Virus record (IMG/VR): IMGVR_UViG_3300007770_000005
Location: 1-64,000 of that record
Direction: 5' to 3' (one strand)
Origin: a virus
Length of the DNA: 64,000 nucleotides
Shown here: piece after piece, positions 43,220 through 51,240 of the stretch
Layout of the letters: every line of letters begins with the position of its first letter
How positions within the stretch are numbered: the first letter of the stretch is position 1
Program-made: the position numbers and the translations under genes
Notes under the pieces: model-generated
What the model was told of the DNA's origin: nothing
What the model saw: only the letters and a program-made list of their open reading frames with translations
The model's database searches: none

Positions 43220-43631
43220 ACTGGTCCCCCGAGGACAATGGGGGGCTAACCTCCGGTCAGAGCTTCCGAAGGCTGAATGGGACCGTCTACGCAAGGCGAC
43301 GTACAAGGCAGCCCACTACCGCTGCGAGATATGCGGAGGTAAGGGTCCCAAGTGGCCCGTCGAGTGCCACGAACGGTGGGACTACAACGAGGAAACCAAA
43401 GTCCAGAAGCTGGTTGGCTTGATTGCCTTGTGTCCCAAGTGCCATGAGGTAAAGCATATCGGAAGAGCGGGGGCTGTCGGAAGAGCACCACAGGCCGTTG
43501 AACACCTCATGGAGATCAACGGCTGGAGTGCTGACGACGCGATGGCCTATGTAGACGGTTGCTTTGAAGTGTGGGCACGACGGTCCCAAGAAGACTGGAG
43601 CCTTGATTTATCATGGTTGGAGGGTAGCTAA
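43194..43631 (+). CDS. HNH-type nuclease
   Basis: A 145-residue protein with the HNH/McrA-type beta-beta-alpha-metal fold. A CEIC pair at about 44-47 is followed by the catalytic His region VECHERWDYNEE (about 57-68), then GLIALCPKCHEVKH at about 75-88 (second Cys pair plus the final His). This is a complete set of zinc and metal ligands. N- and C-terminal flanks are short, so it is a free-standing nuclease rather than an intron-encoded one. It might nick DNA during replication or packaging, act on host or rival phage DNA, or be a homing endonuclease that moved this island. The ATG lies 26 bp inside the preceding gene, with a weak ribosome binding site. Confidence 0.85.
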   Translation: MKKPHLTIELVPRGQWGANLRSELPKAEWDRLRKATYKAAHYRCEICGGKGPKWPVECHERWDYNEETKVQKLVGLIALCPKCHEVKHIGRAGAVGRAPQAVEHLMEINGWSADDAMAYVDGCFEVWARRSQEDWSLDLSWLEGS

Positions 43632-43633
43632 AC

Positions 43634-43669
43634 CACTTTTCCGGGTAGTATGAAAGTGCCCATAAGGGC
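43634..43669 (+). other. Paired inverted repeats in an intergenic gap
   Basis: The 70-bp gap 43632-43701 holds CACTTT (43634-43639) with AAAGTG (43653-43658), then GCCC (43658-43661) with GGGC (43666-43669) around ATAA, then an (AC)5 run. It could end the HNH transcript or modulate the next gene. The GGGGGTTCC element is not present here. Confidence 0.35.
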
Positions 43670-43701
43670 GACACACACACTACACAGAAAAGGAGGAAGC
43701 T

Positions 43702-43908
43702 ATGCCTTCCCAAACACCAGACGGAACCGCTATTTCAGCCAACCCCTACCAGATGCGGTTCGACCTCCTCCATCTTGCCAAGGACATCCTTGAGCAGAAC
43801 GCCCATATGGCCCGAGAGGACAAGTCCAAGGAGCGCAAGACCTACTACACCCTCGATGAAGTCATCGAGACTGCACAAACTCTGAACAAGTTCGTGTCCA
43901 ACAAGTAG
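43702..43908 (+). CDS. Small conserved-looking phage protein
   Basis: A 68-residue protein. NPYQMRFDLLHLAKDILEQN (about 14-33), then YYTLDEVIETAQTLNKFV, follow a layout I know from small proteins in T4-like and cyanophage genomes (NPYE.R..LL..A...L ... EEI...A..L..FV..K), usually without an assigned function. AGGAGG precedes the ATG at 43702. It lies in the plus-strand island. The similarity is from memory and should be tested by a profile search. Confidence 0.7.
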   Translation: MPSQTPDGTAISANPYQMRFDLLHLAKDILEQNAHMAREDKSKERKTYYTLDEVIETAQTLNKFVSNK

Positions 43909-43924
43909 GGCGCAGGGGGCGGGA

Positions 43925-44347
43925 GTGTCGGCAAGGTACGCCCAAATCGCCGCGATTATGGACGATAGCCATAACGTGGCCTGCATTTTGAGGGAACTCG
44001 AAAGGCGACAGGTCTCCGAACTGATACTCCCGCCTCTACCCACAAAACAGGGAACAGCCGCGTATGTCGCGATCACTCCAGGGAAGAAGATGCGACAACC
44101 CTGGAATGGGGGTGAACTGGTGGATGCAGATTCCTCTTGGCCGTTGTGCATGGCGATGGAGGTATGGGATAGCGGCGACGGGTGGATGATCACCGTGCGC
44201 GGAGGTGATGAGGTAGGCCCTTTTGACACAGAGGACGACGCCCACCAGGAAGCGAAAAACCTCCTTGAAGAAGGGGGTGCCTTGTTGCTTCAGGACTCAC
44301 CTTGGGACAAAGAGGACCAAAACAGGTTCCCGTTGTCACAGCCCTAA
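43925..44347 (+). CDS. Hypothetical protein
   Basis: A 140-residue acidic protein with no family I recognise. It has a helical start (RYAQIAAIMDDSHNVACILR), a beta-rich middle (SSWPLCMAMEVWDSGDGWMI), and a helix DTEDDAHQEAKNLLEEGG at about 101-118. The start is GTG at 43925 after a G-rich ribosome binding site; ATG at 43958 is the alternative. It ends the plus-strand island and its TAA overlaps the TAG of the converging I-like gene (CTAA), leaving no room for a terminator between them. Confidence 0.55.
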   Translation: MSARYAQIAAIMDDSHNVACILRELERRQVSELILPPLPTKQGTAAYVAITPGKKMRQPWNGGELVDADSSWPLCMAMEVWDSGDGWMITVRGGDEVGPFDTEDDAHQEAKNLLEEGGALLLQDSPWDKEDQNRFPLSQP

Positions 44348-45711
44348 ATGTAGAACTGGTTGGAAACATCCTCTCCGACAACAGGACGAGGCTTCTGAAC
44401 GCCCAAACGGTCAACCGTAACCGTGTACGCCTGTGCATCGGAAACTTCCGGGATTCGTCTGTCCAGCTTCAAGGTGCTGGGGGAGATTCGCGCCTTCGAG
44501 CCAGAGGGCCACACTTGATGAGGAACCCCTCCGATGTAGAGGGTACGCCGTTTCCCTATGGGGCCACCCCTGCTCCCGAGTACATCCTGTAAACGGTAGC
44601 TTCCCTGGTAAGGGCCTGCGTGGATGGTAAGAACCTCCCCGTCCACGCACTTGCCCCAGTCAGCAGTAACGTCAGACACCGTGTTCTTGTCGAGAACGCG
44701 CAGTTTGCCTTCCAGGCCCGTAGGAAAGGTCCTGTACCAAAAAGCGGTGGGCTGCACCTCTACCAGAGGAAACGCCTGCACCGAAGCTACCTGATACCTG
44801 CCTTTGTTTTCCCCGGACTCGATATGGAACACCGCTCCGGGCCGAATCCCCTCGAAAGAAACCGAGGTGTCGGTGAAAAAGAAACGATTGGAGAGGACGG
44901 TCCCAGTCCCTGAAATGCGCTTGGCACCCAGGCACCACTTCCGCATGTCGTCGTAGTAGTAAGAATCGAGGTCGAGCGAAAGCCCGTTCTCGTCCGAGGC
45001 TATGACCCCAAACGCATCCGTGAAGAGGTAGCTGAACGAGTAAAAGACATGGGCTGGCTTCAAGGCGTAGAGAACTAACTTGGCGTTGTACTCGTAAAGG
45101 AAAGGGTCCAGAGGGAAGCTGTTGTCATTGTCGATCAACACCTCAACCTCGAACTGCTCCTCCAAAGTAAAACCGCCCGTAGGGTCCCGTGGCGGCGTGT
45201 ACAGGTACTTTTCGATGATCCGGGCAGTCACGTTTGGATCAATCGCCTCCAGGCCCCCCTTCATGGACTTCTTGGTTGCACCCGCAATCAGCAGCGAAGC
45301 GATCTTCTTCAGGAAGGTCCGGTAAGGAACGTCACCTTCAATCTCGGGAATATCCTTCGTGCGAACAGTCGTGGCTCCCCCCTGCGGAAAAACCATCTCC
45401 CCAAGGATTTGCCAGAGGACTTCCGGGCGAGTGAAGTCCCACACTACATCCTTGTACTCTTCATTCATCTCGATCTGAAGCGCCGCCAGTTCCTTTGCCA
45501 TCGCCTGGAACTGGAGGGTGTACCAAGGCCCGTTAGTGTTGGATACATAGTTGGACGGGAGGATAGCTCTGAAAGTTGCCATGAGGTGCTGGGTCAGCAC
45601 GTTGATGTCACGCTCAAATCCCTGGCCTGTCAGCGGGTAAGGGGCTGGGTTTTGAGCCAGGGCAAAAGGAAGATCCGATACCGGGCGATCTCCATCATCG
45701 TCATCAGACAT
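44344..45711 (-). CDS. Baseplate protein in the P2 gpI position
   Basis: A 455-residue protein following the J-like gene, as gpI follows gpJ in P2-like phages and connects fibres to the baseplate. It is rich in Tyr, Phe and Trp with a helical N-terminal third (FERDINVLTQHLMATFRAIL, then TLQFQAMAKELAALQIEM) and YRTFLKKIASLLIAGATKKS at about 130-149. The remainder is beta-rich. There is no enzymatic motif and no membrane segment. The start ATG has GAGG 6 nt upstream and overlaps the J-like gene by 8 bp. Assignment to the I family rests on position and general type, not on a diagnostic motif; T4-type wedge proteins are the alternative. Confidence 0.6.
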   Translation of the reverse strand: MSDDDDGDRPVSDLPFALAQNPAPYPLTGQGFERDINVLTQHLMATFRAILPSNYVSNTNGPWYTLQFQAMAKELAALQIEMNEEYKDVVWDFTRPEVLWQILGEMVFPQGGATTVRTKDIPEIEGDVPYRTFLKKIASLLIAGATKKSMKGGLEAIDPNVTARIIEKYLYTPPRDPTGGFTLEEQFEVEVLIDNDNSFPLDPFLYEYNAKLVLYALKPAHVFYSFSYLFTDAFGVIASDENGLSLDLDSYYYDDMRKWCLGAKRISGTGTVLSNRFFFTDTSVSFEGIRPGAVFHIESGENKGRYQVASVQAFPLVEVQPTAFWYRTFPTGLEGKLRVLDKNTVSDVTADWGKCVDGEVLTIHAGPYQGSYRLQDVLGSRGGPIGKRRTLYIGGVPHQVWPSGSKARISPSTLKLDRRIPEVSDAQAYTVTVDRLGVQKPRPVVGEDVSNQFYI

Positions 45712-48700
45712 TTTGATCCTCGTCGTAAGTCAGCGTGAGTTCCCCCTGCGAGATGACTGATGTTGGGTTGACCACAATGTTCTTGGGACCCGAATCAGGA
45801 CCAACAATGTAGGTGACAGCATAGGCGTGCTCGGTAGGAGACTCCCCAACAGGAAGGGAGACAAGAAGCCGGTTGGCAGTAAGCTCCACACGGCGAGCAA
45901 CTCTTGAATCAGCCGTGGCATACCCTTGCGCGGAAAGGGTTGCATCATCCGAGTAGCCTTGGATGGAGCGCCCCTCGGATCCGATGAGGTACGCCTGTCC
46001 TGAAGCAAGGCCCAAGGTGCTCAACGACTCGGAGCTTTGAAGCAAGCTGATTTCCACCTCGTCCTGGAAGACGCCCTTGAAATCACCCTCGGCCCCTCCC
46101 CCGTCAACCGTGGCCGCCTCCAGTTCTTGGACAACGATGTAGACAACGGACACGTTGGTAGTAAGGGATTGCAGAAGCACAGAATCACTCGAAGCGTCTG
46201 TGGACAAGGCATCTCTTACCACCTGGGACCCCTCCTGACGGAGAAGGGTGGTGAGAGGAACCACAACATATGAAACCCCGGACGTGTTCTCGATAAGCTG
46301 AATCACGTCCGATTGACGAAGGGGGTTTCCGAGGCGCATGTTGCCGAAAAGGTTGGCGAAGTTCGTTCTCAAGAGAGAGTCAACTTGAGTCCGGTCCTGT
46401 CCTTTCTGAAGGATGACCGAGGCGCTTACGTCAACTGGAACAGGGATGGCTTCTTTTGCCAGGACATCAGCGGTGGCGTGCTTGGAGAAATCCAAATCCT
46501 GCTGTGCCGAAGACACGATGAGGTTGGTGGTGTAGGACACCGTGAAGTTCTCATCATGCGAATACGAGAGCGAAACCGTAGAGCCAGAAGGGATGGCACT
46601 GTTACTGGTTCGCCGGATACCCAAAGCCTGCGTTTGAGTCCCCGGATCGATGGAGTAGTCAGAAACTCCACTGGGGTCGTCAGGTCCCCGGTAGATGATG
46701 CTCCCGTCTTCGTTGGTGACCACAAGGGTGAAGTAAAGGGCACCCAGCTTTGTGACGTACTCGACATACTGGCCTGTCATGACATGCGTCTCATCCGTCA
46801 CGTCTGTCAGGTCACCCGAAGGGATGAAGTTGCCAGAGCCGTCCTCGTACCCTGTGATGGAGAGGTACGCTTGGGCCAAGGACGAACGGCCTGTGAAAAG
46901 AGGCGCATCCGGGCGAACCAGCTTGTAGGATTCTTCAGGAAGGGTTCCGCTTACCGTCCCAACCACCGAGGTTATGCTTCTCACAGGTTGTCGAAGCAGA
47001 ACAAAATCGTTCGCGGAAGCCTTTCGGTAGGCTCCAAGGACAACATCAGTCAGGTCGAGTGCGGGTTGAACAACATCGGTTGAGAGTTGGATGGTGTCGT
47101 AGGAGACGACCTCCACACCCGTTAGATCAAACACCTCCCCTGTTGAGATGTTCCGTAGCTCATACCCCAAATCAGGGTAGTCCAGCATCGCCGCTATGGG
47201 GGAGGAAGACGAAAGCGACGGATCCACAGCCCGGAAGGTGTAGTCGGAGGAGCTTCCGAGAACTTCAAACTGAATGTCCTGGAAAATCTCGAAAGAGAAG
47301 GCAAAGATGTCGGTGACGCTGGCGGTGTTCTCGCCCTGGACCCAAACATCCACCTTCCCCCCGTGATGCTTTCCGTCTGTTCCTATGTCTCGCTGCATCA
47401 GAGGGTCGCCTGCGGCTACCACCTCTGCCTTCAGAACACCTGCGGTGTCCGCTGCGGTCTGGAGGTAGCCCTGCGCGGTTCCTGAATCAACAGAGGCGAG
47501 GGCCGACAGAACTCGGGTTGTGAAGGCAAGGTTTGACTCCAAGTCCTCACCTCCGAACGCCGCTCCAGAGTTCGTGCATCCGATCTGCTGGTCTGCCGTA
47601 AGGTTGGTGACGAGTTGGTTGATCTGTCCCGCACCCACGTTTCCATTAGAACCCACCTGGGAGCATCGCACCGGCACCTCAATCTCGTACCGCCCCTTGG
47701 TGGGGTTGTAGGTGCTGGCAAGGTTTCCGAGGTCGATGGTTCCAGAACGGGTCGTTGCAAAGGTGGATGCACCACCCATGACCTGTGTTCCGATAGGAAT
47801 GACCACCGAGGTAGTTGGTCGAGCCTTGACGTAAAAGGTGACCTCTGTGCGAGCCGCCTTACCAGTACGTCTTTTCATCCCGTAGTTCGACCCGTAAGCA
47901 TCAAAAGTGCTGTCGATCAGGTCTTGTACCTGTACATCGGTGGTGTAGTACAAAGCCTGCTTCAAGCCCCTCTTGTACCCAGAGTGTGGGACCGGGATGG
48001 AAGTGCCTACCCCTTGAGGGTCGTCTACCTGGAGCATGAGAAGGGGGGTTCGGGCACGATGGTAGAAGTCCAACAAGAACCGCATACGCTCTGCTTCAGA
48101 AGCAAACGGGTCGATCACCGTGTCACGGAGAACGGAGCCTGCTTCCACACGGAGTTGGGGGTTGGTCCTGAAAATGTTGGTGATGAAGTCCGTGATGATG
48201 TTCTTCTTGGAAGGCGCGGGCAGGCTGATCATCGCCCCCGTCACCTTCAAGGGTCGTCCCACAACCTCTTCGGAAAGAGTGGACTCGTACTGTAGGTTGC
48301 GGAGAGGGTCGTAGTAGACGGCACTTACCGCGTAGTAGAGCGGATCTTCAAAGGGGATAGCGGAGAAAGCAGCGATTCGTACTGTCGCAGGGTCACTGGT
48401 GGGGCTGCCTGATCGACTATGGTTGAACGAATATCGAGTGGCCTCACGAATGGTGGAGTAGGTTCCGGTGAACAGGATGTCGCGAGCTATCTCGGGAACC
48501 TCAACCGTTTCGTCGTAGTCAAGTTGTTCAACTGTGCCGTCCTTATCAACCTGAACGCTAACGGTCTGGACATAGAGGGGGTCAGCCACAGGGGTTCCGT
48601 TATTATCCACCGCGATCTTCGAGTTCACCGTGAAAGACGCAAAGGCATCCTCCTCTTCTTCCACAACCCCGTCGGCTACAAGGTCTACGTTGATGCGGCT

Positions 48701-49186
48701 GTACCCCGTGCCGCCCCCGCCAGGGGAAGCCGAGGCATAGAAGTTCATCCCCTGGAAACCCACAACGTCTTCGTCCACCTCTGCCGAAATCTCAACGTAG
48801 TAGTTGTTCTGGGTGATCCTTATGTTGGTGGGGGAAGAAGCAACCACACCAACATCCCTGTCCGAAGACAGCGTGATCAAGGCTTCGATTTCAGTCGTCA
48901 CGGAGCCGTTCGAGAGGATTCCTCGAATCAAGACGGTGTTCACCCCGCTCCTCAACAACAAACCATCCGGCTCATAAGAGGGGTTAGGGATAGTCCACTG
49001 GTGACCTGTCAGAAGCACAAGGGAAGGGTCAGACGAATAGCCGCTCCCGTTGACAGACACCTGAACATCAACGGTTGTGGTGGGCATCGTGCCCCGGAGG
49101 AACTGCCGGTCAATGGTGGTCGAGTACCGAAGGCTCTCCGCAGGCACCCCATCAGGGCCAACAATCAATGGTTTTGTTTGTGCCAT
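45704..49186 (-). CDS. Baseplate J-like (wedge) protein
   Basis: A 1,160-residue baseplate wedge protein. The Baseplate_J core is clear: FRTNPQLRVEAGSVLRDTVI at about 337-356, TEVTFYVKARPTTSVVIPIG with the usual G.QV, VGSNGNVGAGQINQLV, then GGEDLESNLAFTTRVLSALA and GTAQGYLQTAADTAGVLKAE, and a later G.VDV.V.G. The N-terminal third is an Ig-like beta region (VSVNGSGYSSDPSLVLLTGH), which is larger than in P2 or T4. This protein is expected to sit in the wedges around the hub and trigger sheath contraction. It overlaps the gp25-like stop by one base (TGATG) and the I-like gene by 8 bp. Identity as a wedge protein is secure. Confidence 0.9.
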   Translation of the reverse strand: MAQTKPLIVGPDGVPAESLRYSTTIDRQFLRGTMPTTTVDVQVSVNGSGYSSDPSLVLLTGHQWTIPNPSYEPDGLLLRSGVNTVLIRGILSNGSVTTEIEALITLSSDRDVGVVASSPTNIRITQNNYYVEISAEVDEDVVGFQGMNFYASASPGGGGTGYSRINVDLVADGVVEEEEDAFASFTVNSKIAVDNNGTPVADPLYVQTVSVQVDKDGTVEQLDYDETVEVPEIARDILFTGTYSTIREATRYSFNHSRSGSPTSDPATVRIAAFSAIPFEDPLYYAVSAVYYDPLRNLQYESTLSEEVVGRPLKVTGAMISLPAPSKKNIITDFITNIFRTNPQLRVEAGSVLRDTVIDPFASEAERMRFLLDFYHRARTPLLMLQVDDPQGVGTSIPVPHSGYKRGLKQALYYTTDVQVQDLIDSTFDAYGSNYGMKRRTGKAARTEVTFYVKARPTTSVVIPIGTQVMGGASTFATTRSGTIDLGNLASTYNPTKGRYEIEVPVRCSQVGSNGNVGAGQINQLVTNLTADQQIGCTNSGAAFGGEDLESNLAFTTRVLSALASVDSGTAQGYLQTAADTAGVLKAEVVAAGDPLMQRDIGTDGKHHGGKVDVWVQGENTASVTDIFAFSFEIFQDIQFEVLGSSSDYTFRAVDPSLSSSSPIAAMLDYPDLGYELRNISTGEVFDLTGVEVVSYDTIQLSTDVVQPALDLTDVVLGAYRKASANDFVLLRQPVRSITSVVGTVSGTLPEESYKLVRPDAPLFTGRSSLAQAYLSITGYEDGSGNFIPSGDLTDVTDETHVMTGQYVEYVTKLGALYFTLVVTNEDGSIIYRGPDDPSGVSDYSIDPGTQTQALGIRRTSNSAIPSGSTVSLSYSHDENFTVSYTTNLIVSSAQQDLDFSKHATADVLAKEAIPVPVDVSASVILQKGQDRTQVDSLLRTNFANLFGNMRLGNPLRQSDVIQLIENTSGVSYVVVPLTTLLRQEGSQVVRDALSTDASSDSVLLQSLTTNVSVVYIVVQELEAATVDGGGAEGDFKGVFQDEVEISLLQSSESLSTLGLASGQAYLIGSEGRSIQGYSDDATLSAQGYATADSRVARRVELTANRLLVSLPVGESPTEHAYAVTYIVGPDSGPKNIVVNPTSVISQGELTLTYDEDQNV

Positions 49187-50349
49187 CAGTACCCCTGATC
49201 CTCGCCAAGACCCGCAGCGTTGAGGCCAAGGGTCTGTCCATTAGTACCCGCCAAGGCCACCGCTCCGGGCGCGGTGTAGGCTATCGAGAGCCGAATGGGC
49301 CTACCCGAAGCGTTTTGAACGATGACGCTAACCAAAAAGGTGGTTGGATCATCCCCTTCTGCCACGTCAACGCTAACAACGCTGTACAACTGTTCCTGAA
49401 GGGTGAGGTTTTGATACTCGCGCAACTGCGACTGGACGCTCTTGACTTTCGCAAGACCCTTCTGGACGGATGCCTTGATTGTAAGGGCTGCGTCCCCAAA
49501 CCTCTTCTGCCCGATGCTGTCCATAAGCCGGGTCCCATAGTTGGGGTGGAAAGGGTTTGATGCGAGAGAGGTGAGCAACATCTTCAAACAACTCTGGTAG
49601 AGGATGTCCTCGTTGTAGATGAGGACAGGCTGCCCCAAGGCATTGAAGCGGTAGTCATTCTCTACATACGTTGCGTTGCAGCGAGGGCACCTTTCTGGGG
49701 TTGAGACATAGCTGATTTTGAAGGTGCAGTGCCCTTTGATGGGGACTTGGAACACGGGGTATCTGCTAACCGCTGTGAGTGCGTTAGCCAGTTGAGGGCT
49801 GGGGTAGGTTTCCCGCTGCGTATGCAGCTTCCAGGGCGGGTAAAGCATCTTGCCTCGCGCACCTTTTTGAATCTCCCATCCCAAGGCATCCGCACCATCC
49901 CCTCCCACACGGAGGAATGATTCCGCTCCAATGGAGGCACTATCCAACAACCTTACAGCACCGTTGTAAGAGCCGACGGCCACTACCTCATCTACATTGG
50001 CAGATCGGATAGCCTTCAGAACATCCTTCAAAGATACGTTGTCTCCTTCAGGAAGGCGCACTTCAAAAGACCCTTTGCTTGCCGTGATGGTAAGCAGATT
50101 TGCATCCGGTCCTGACAAGTTGGAGCAGGTCTGGATTTGGAAGGGGGCGCTCCTGCTTCCAGTGAGAAGGGCTTGGCTGTAAAAGCCAGTGTTGGGGATG
50201 TAGTATTTGTCATCCACAAGGATCTGGACTGAATCCTGGCTTGCCACAGGCGCTTTCGTCCCTAATGAGCGCCTGTCACGAGACAGGTAGGTAGGCTCTT
50301 CAAGGATTAGATGGCTGCATGGCCAGCCGATTCGGAACTCGTAGGACAC
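49186..50349 (-). CDS. gp25-like baseplate wedge protein with N-terminal extension
   Basis: The C-terminal ~130 residues carry the GPW/gp25 pattern: LIYNEDILYQSCLKMLLTSL, then NPFHPNYGTRLMDSIGQKRF, then a strand-rich end. This family links the sheath and baseplate in T4 (gp25) and P2 (W). Here it is fused to a long beta-rich N-terminal region and a CPRC pair just before the GPW part. I chose GTG at 50347-50349 (387 residues) because GGAGGT lies 3-5 nt upstream. A GTG at 50383-50385 would give 399 residues but has no good ribosome binding site. The gene leads the gp25-J-I run in the expected order. Confidence 0.82.
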   Translation of the reverse strand: MSYEFRIGWPCSHLILEEPTYLSRDRRSLGTKAPVASQDSVQILVDDKYYIPNTGFYSQALLTGSRSAPFQIQTCSNLSGPDANLLTITASKGSFEVRLPEGDNVSLKDVLKAIRSANVDEVVAVGSYNGAVRLLDSASIGAESFLRVGGDGADALGWEIQKGARGKMLYPPWKLHTQRETYPSPQLANALTAVSRYPVFQVPIKGHCTFKISYVSTPERCPRCNATYVENDYRFNALGQPVLIYNEDILYQSCLKMLLTSLASNPFHPNYGTRLMDSIGQKRFGDAALTIKASVQKGLAKVKSVQSQLREYQNLTLQEQLYSVVSVDVAEGDDPTTFLVSVIVQNASGRPIRLSIAYTAPGAVALAGTNGQTLGLNAAGLGEDQGY

Positions 50350-50388
50350 TGGACCTCCGACGGTCGTCGCCAATAGGCAGGGCACCGC

Positions 50389-51240
50389 CTACAAGCTGTT
50401 ATCCCCTTCCCCATCGGCGTCGTCCAAAAGCGTCGGGTGAAAGGCAAGACCTTCCGTATTGACGGAATCTTCGTTGGCCGTCACGATGTTTGTGGAATCA
50501 TCTTCGTCCATCGTGAAGAAGATGCTATCCATACGGGCAACCAACTGCGCTGTTGTGGCGGTGGGGTCAAACAAGACCTCGGAAAAGGGTAGGTTCCCCA
50601 CAGCGGTGGCTTGGCCGCCCGCCTGGGAAAGCCATTCAAGCTCCTCCTGCAACTGCTCGACCAAATCACACTGCTTGAGTATCCGTCGCTCAAGGTCCGT
50701 GAACCGATAGGCAAGCTCCTGTTTGTAAGGCGCACGCAACCTGTGCATGGTGGTGACGTCACCGGGATCTTCGGGAGCAGAAGGACCACCCTTCCGACCC
50801 CACTTGTAAAGATCAACAGTCGAATCACCTTGCTGGGGTTTGGATGCGTCAAAGGGACCCCACGCAAAAGTGCCGGTTTCCAGGCTCACCAGACCACCAC
50901 CCGGCTGATTCCTGACGATCAACTCATCTTTGGTCGAGAGGCCCGTCCGGGGGTTGAGGAACATGGAGATGTCAAACGGGTTGCCCCCCAAGGAAACGTA
51001 AGCCAGCATCAGCTTACCTATTGCCGACTGGTTGGAACTCACGGATAGAAGGCGGCGTTGGTTAGTGGCGTGGCCTGCCTCATCCTTGTTCCAGAACAAG
51101 TTCACTTCTCCGATCCGCTCTATCTGTGAACGGATCGCCCTTTCACGGGAAGACAGTTGACGCCGACCCTCCAACGCGAAGGCACGGCACGTCACCCACT
51201 GGGTACGCCTAAAGGATGCTCCGAAGGCCCAGAACCCCAT
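50389..51240 (-). CDS. Hypothetical baseplate-region protein
   Basis: A 283-residue protein that I do not recognise. The N-terminal part is basic and helical (RRQLSSRERAIRSQIERIGE), the middle contains LMLAYVSLGGNPFDISMFLN, and a coiled-coil-like helix lies at about 175-205 (RFTDLERRILKQCDLVEQLQ). The C terminus is acidic (DDADGEGDNSL). The ATG overlaps the preceding stop as TGATG, with a GGGGGAG ribosome binding site. Being between the 913-residue protein and the gp25-like protein, it is likely a baseplate component or assembly factor. Confidence 0.6.
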   Translation of the reverse strand: MGFWAFGASFRRTQWVTCRAFALEGRRQLSSRERAIRSQIERIGEVNLFWNKDEAGHATNQRRLLSVSSNQSAIGKLMLAYVSLGGNPFDISMFLNPRTGLSTKDELIVRNQPGGGLVSLETGTFAWGPFDASKPQQGDSTVDLYKWGRKGGPSAPEDPGDVTTMHRLRAPYKQELAYRFTDLERRILKQCDLVEQLQEELEWLSQAGGQATAVGNLPFSEVLFDPTATTAQLVARMDSIFFTMDEDDSTNIVTANEDSVNTEGLAFHPTLLDDADGEGDNSL

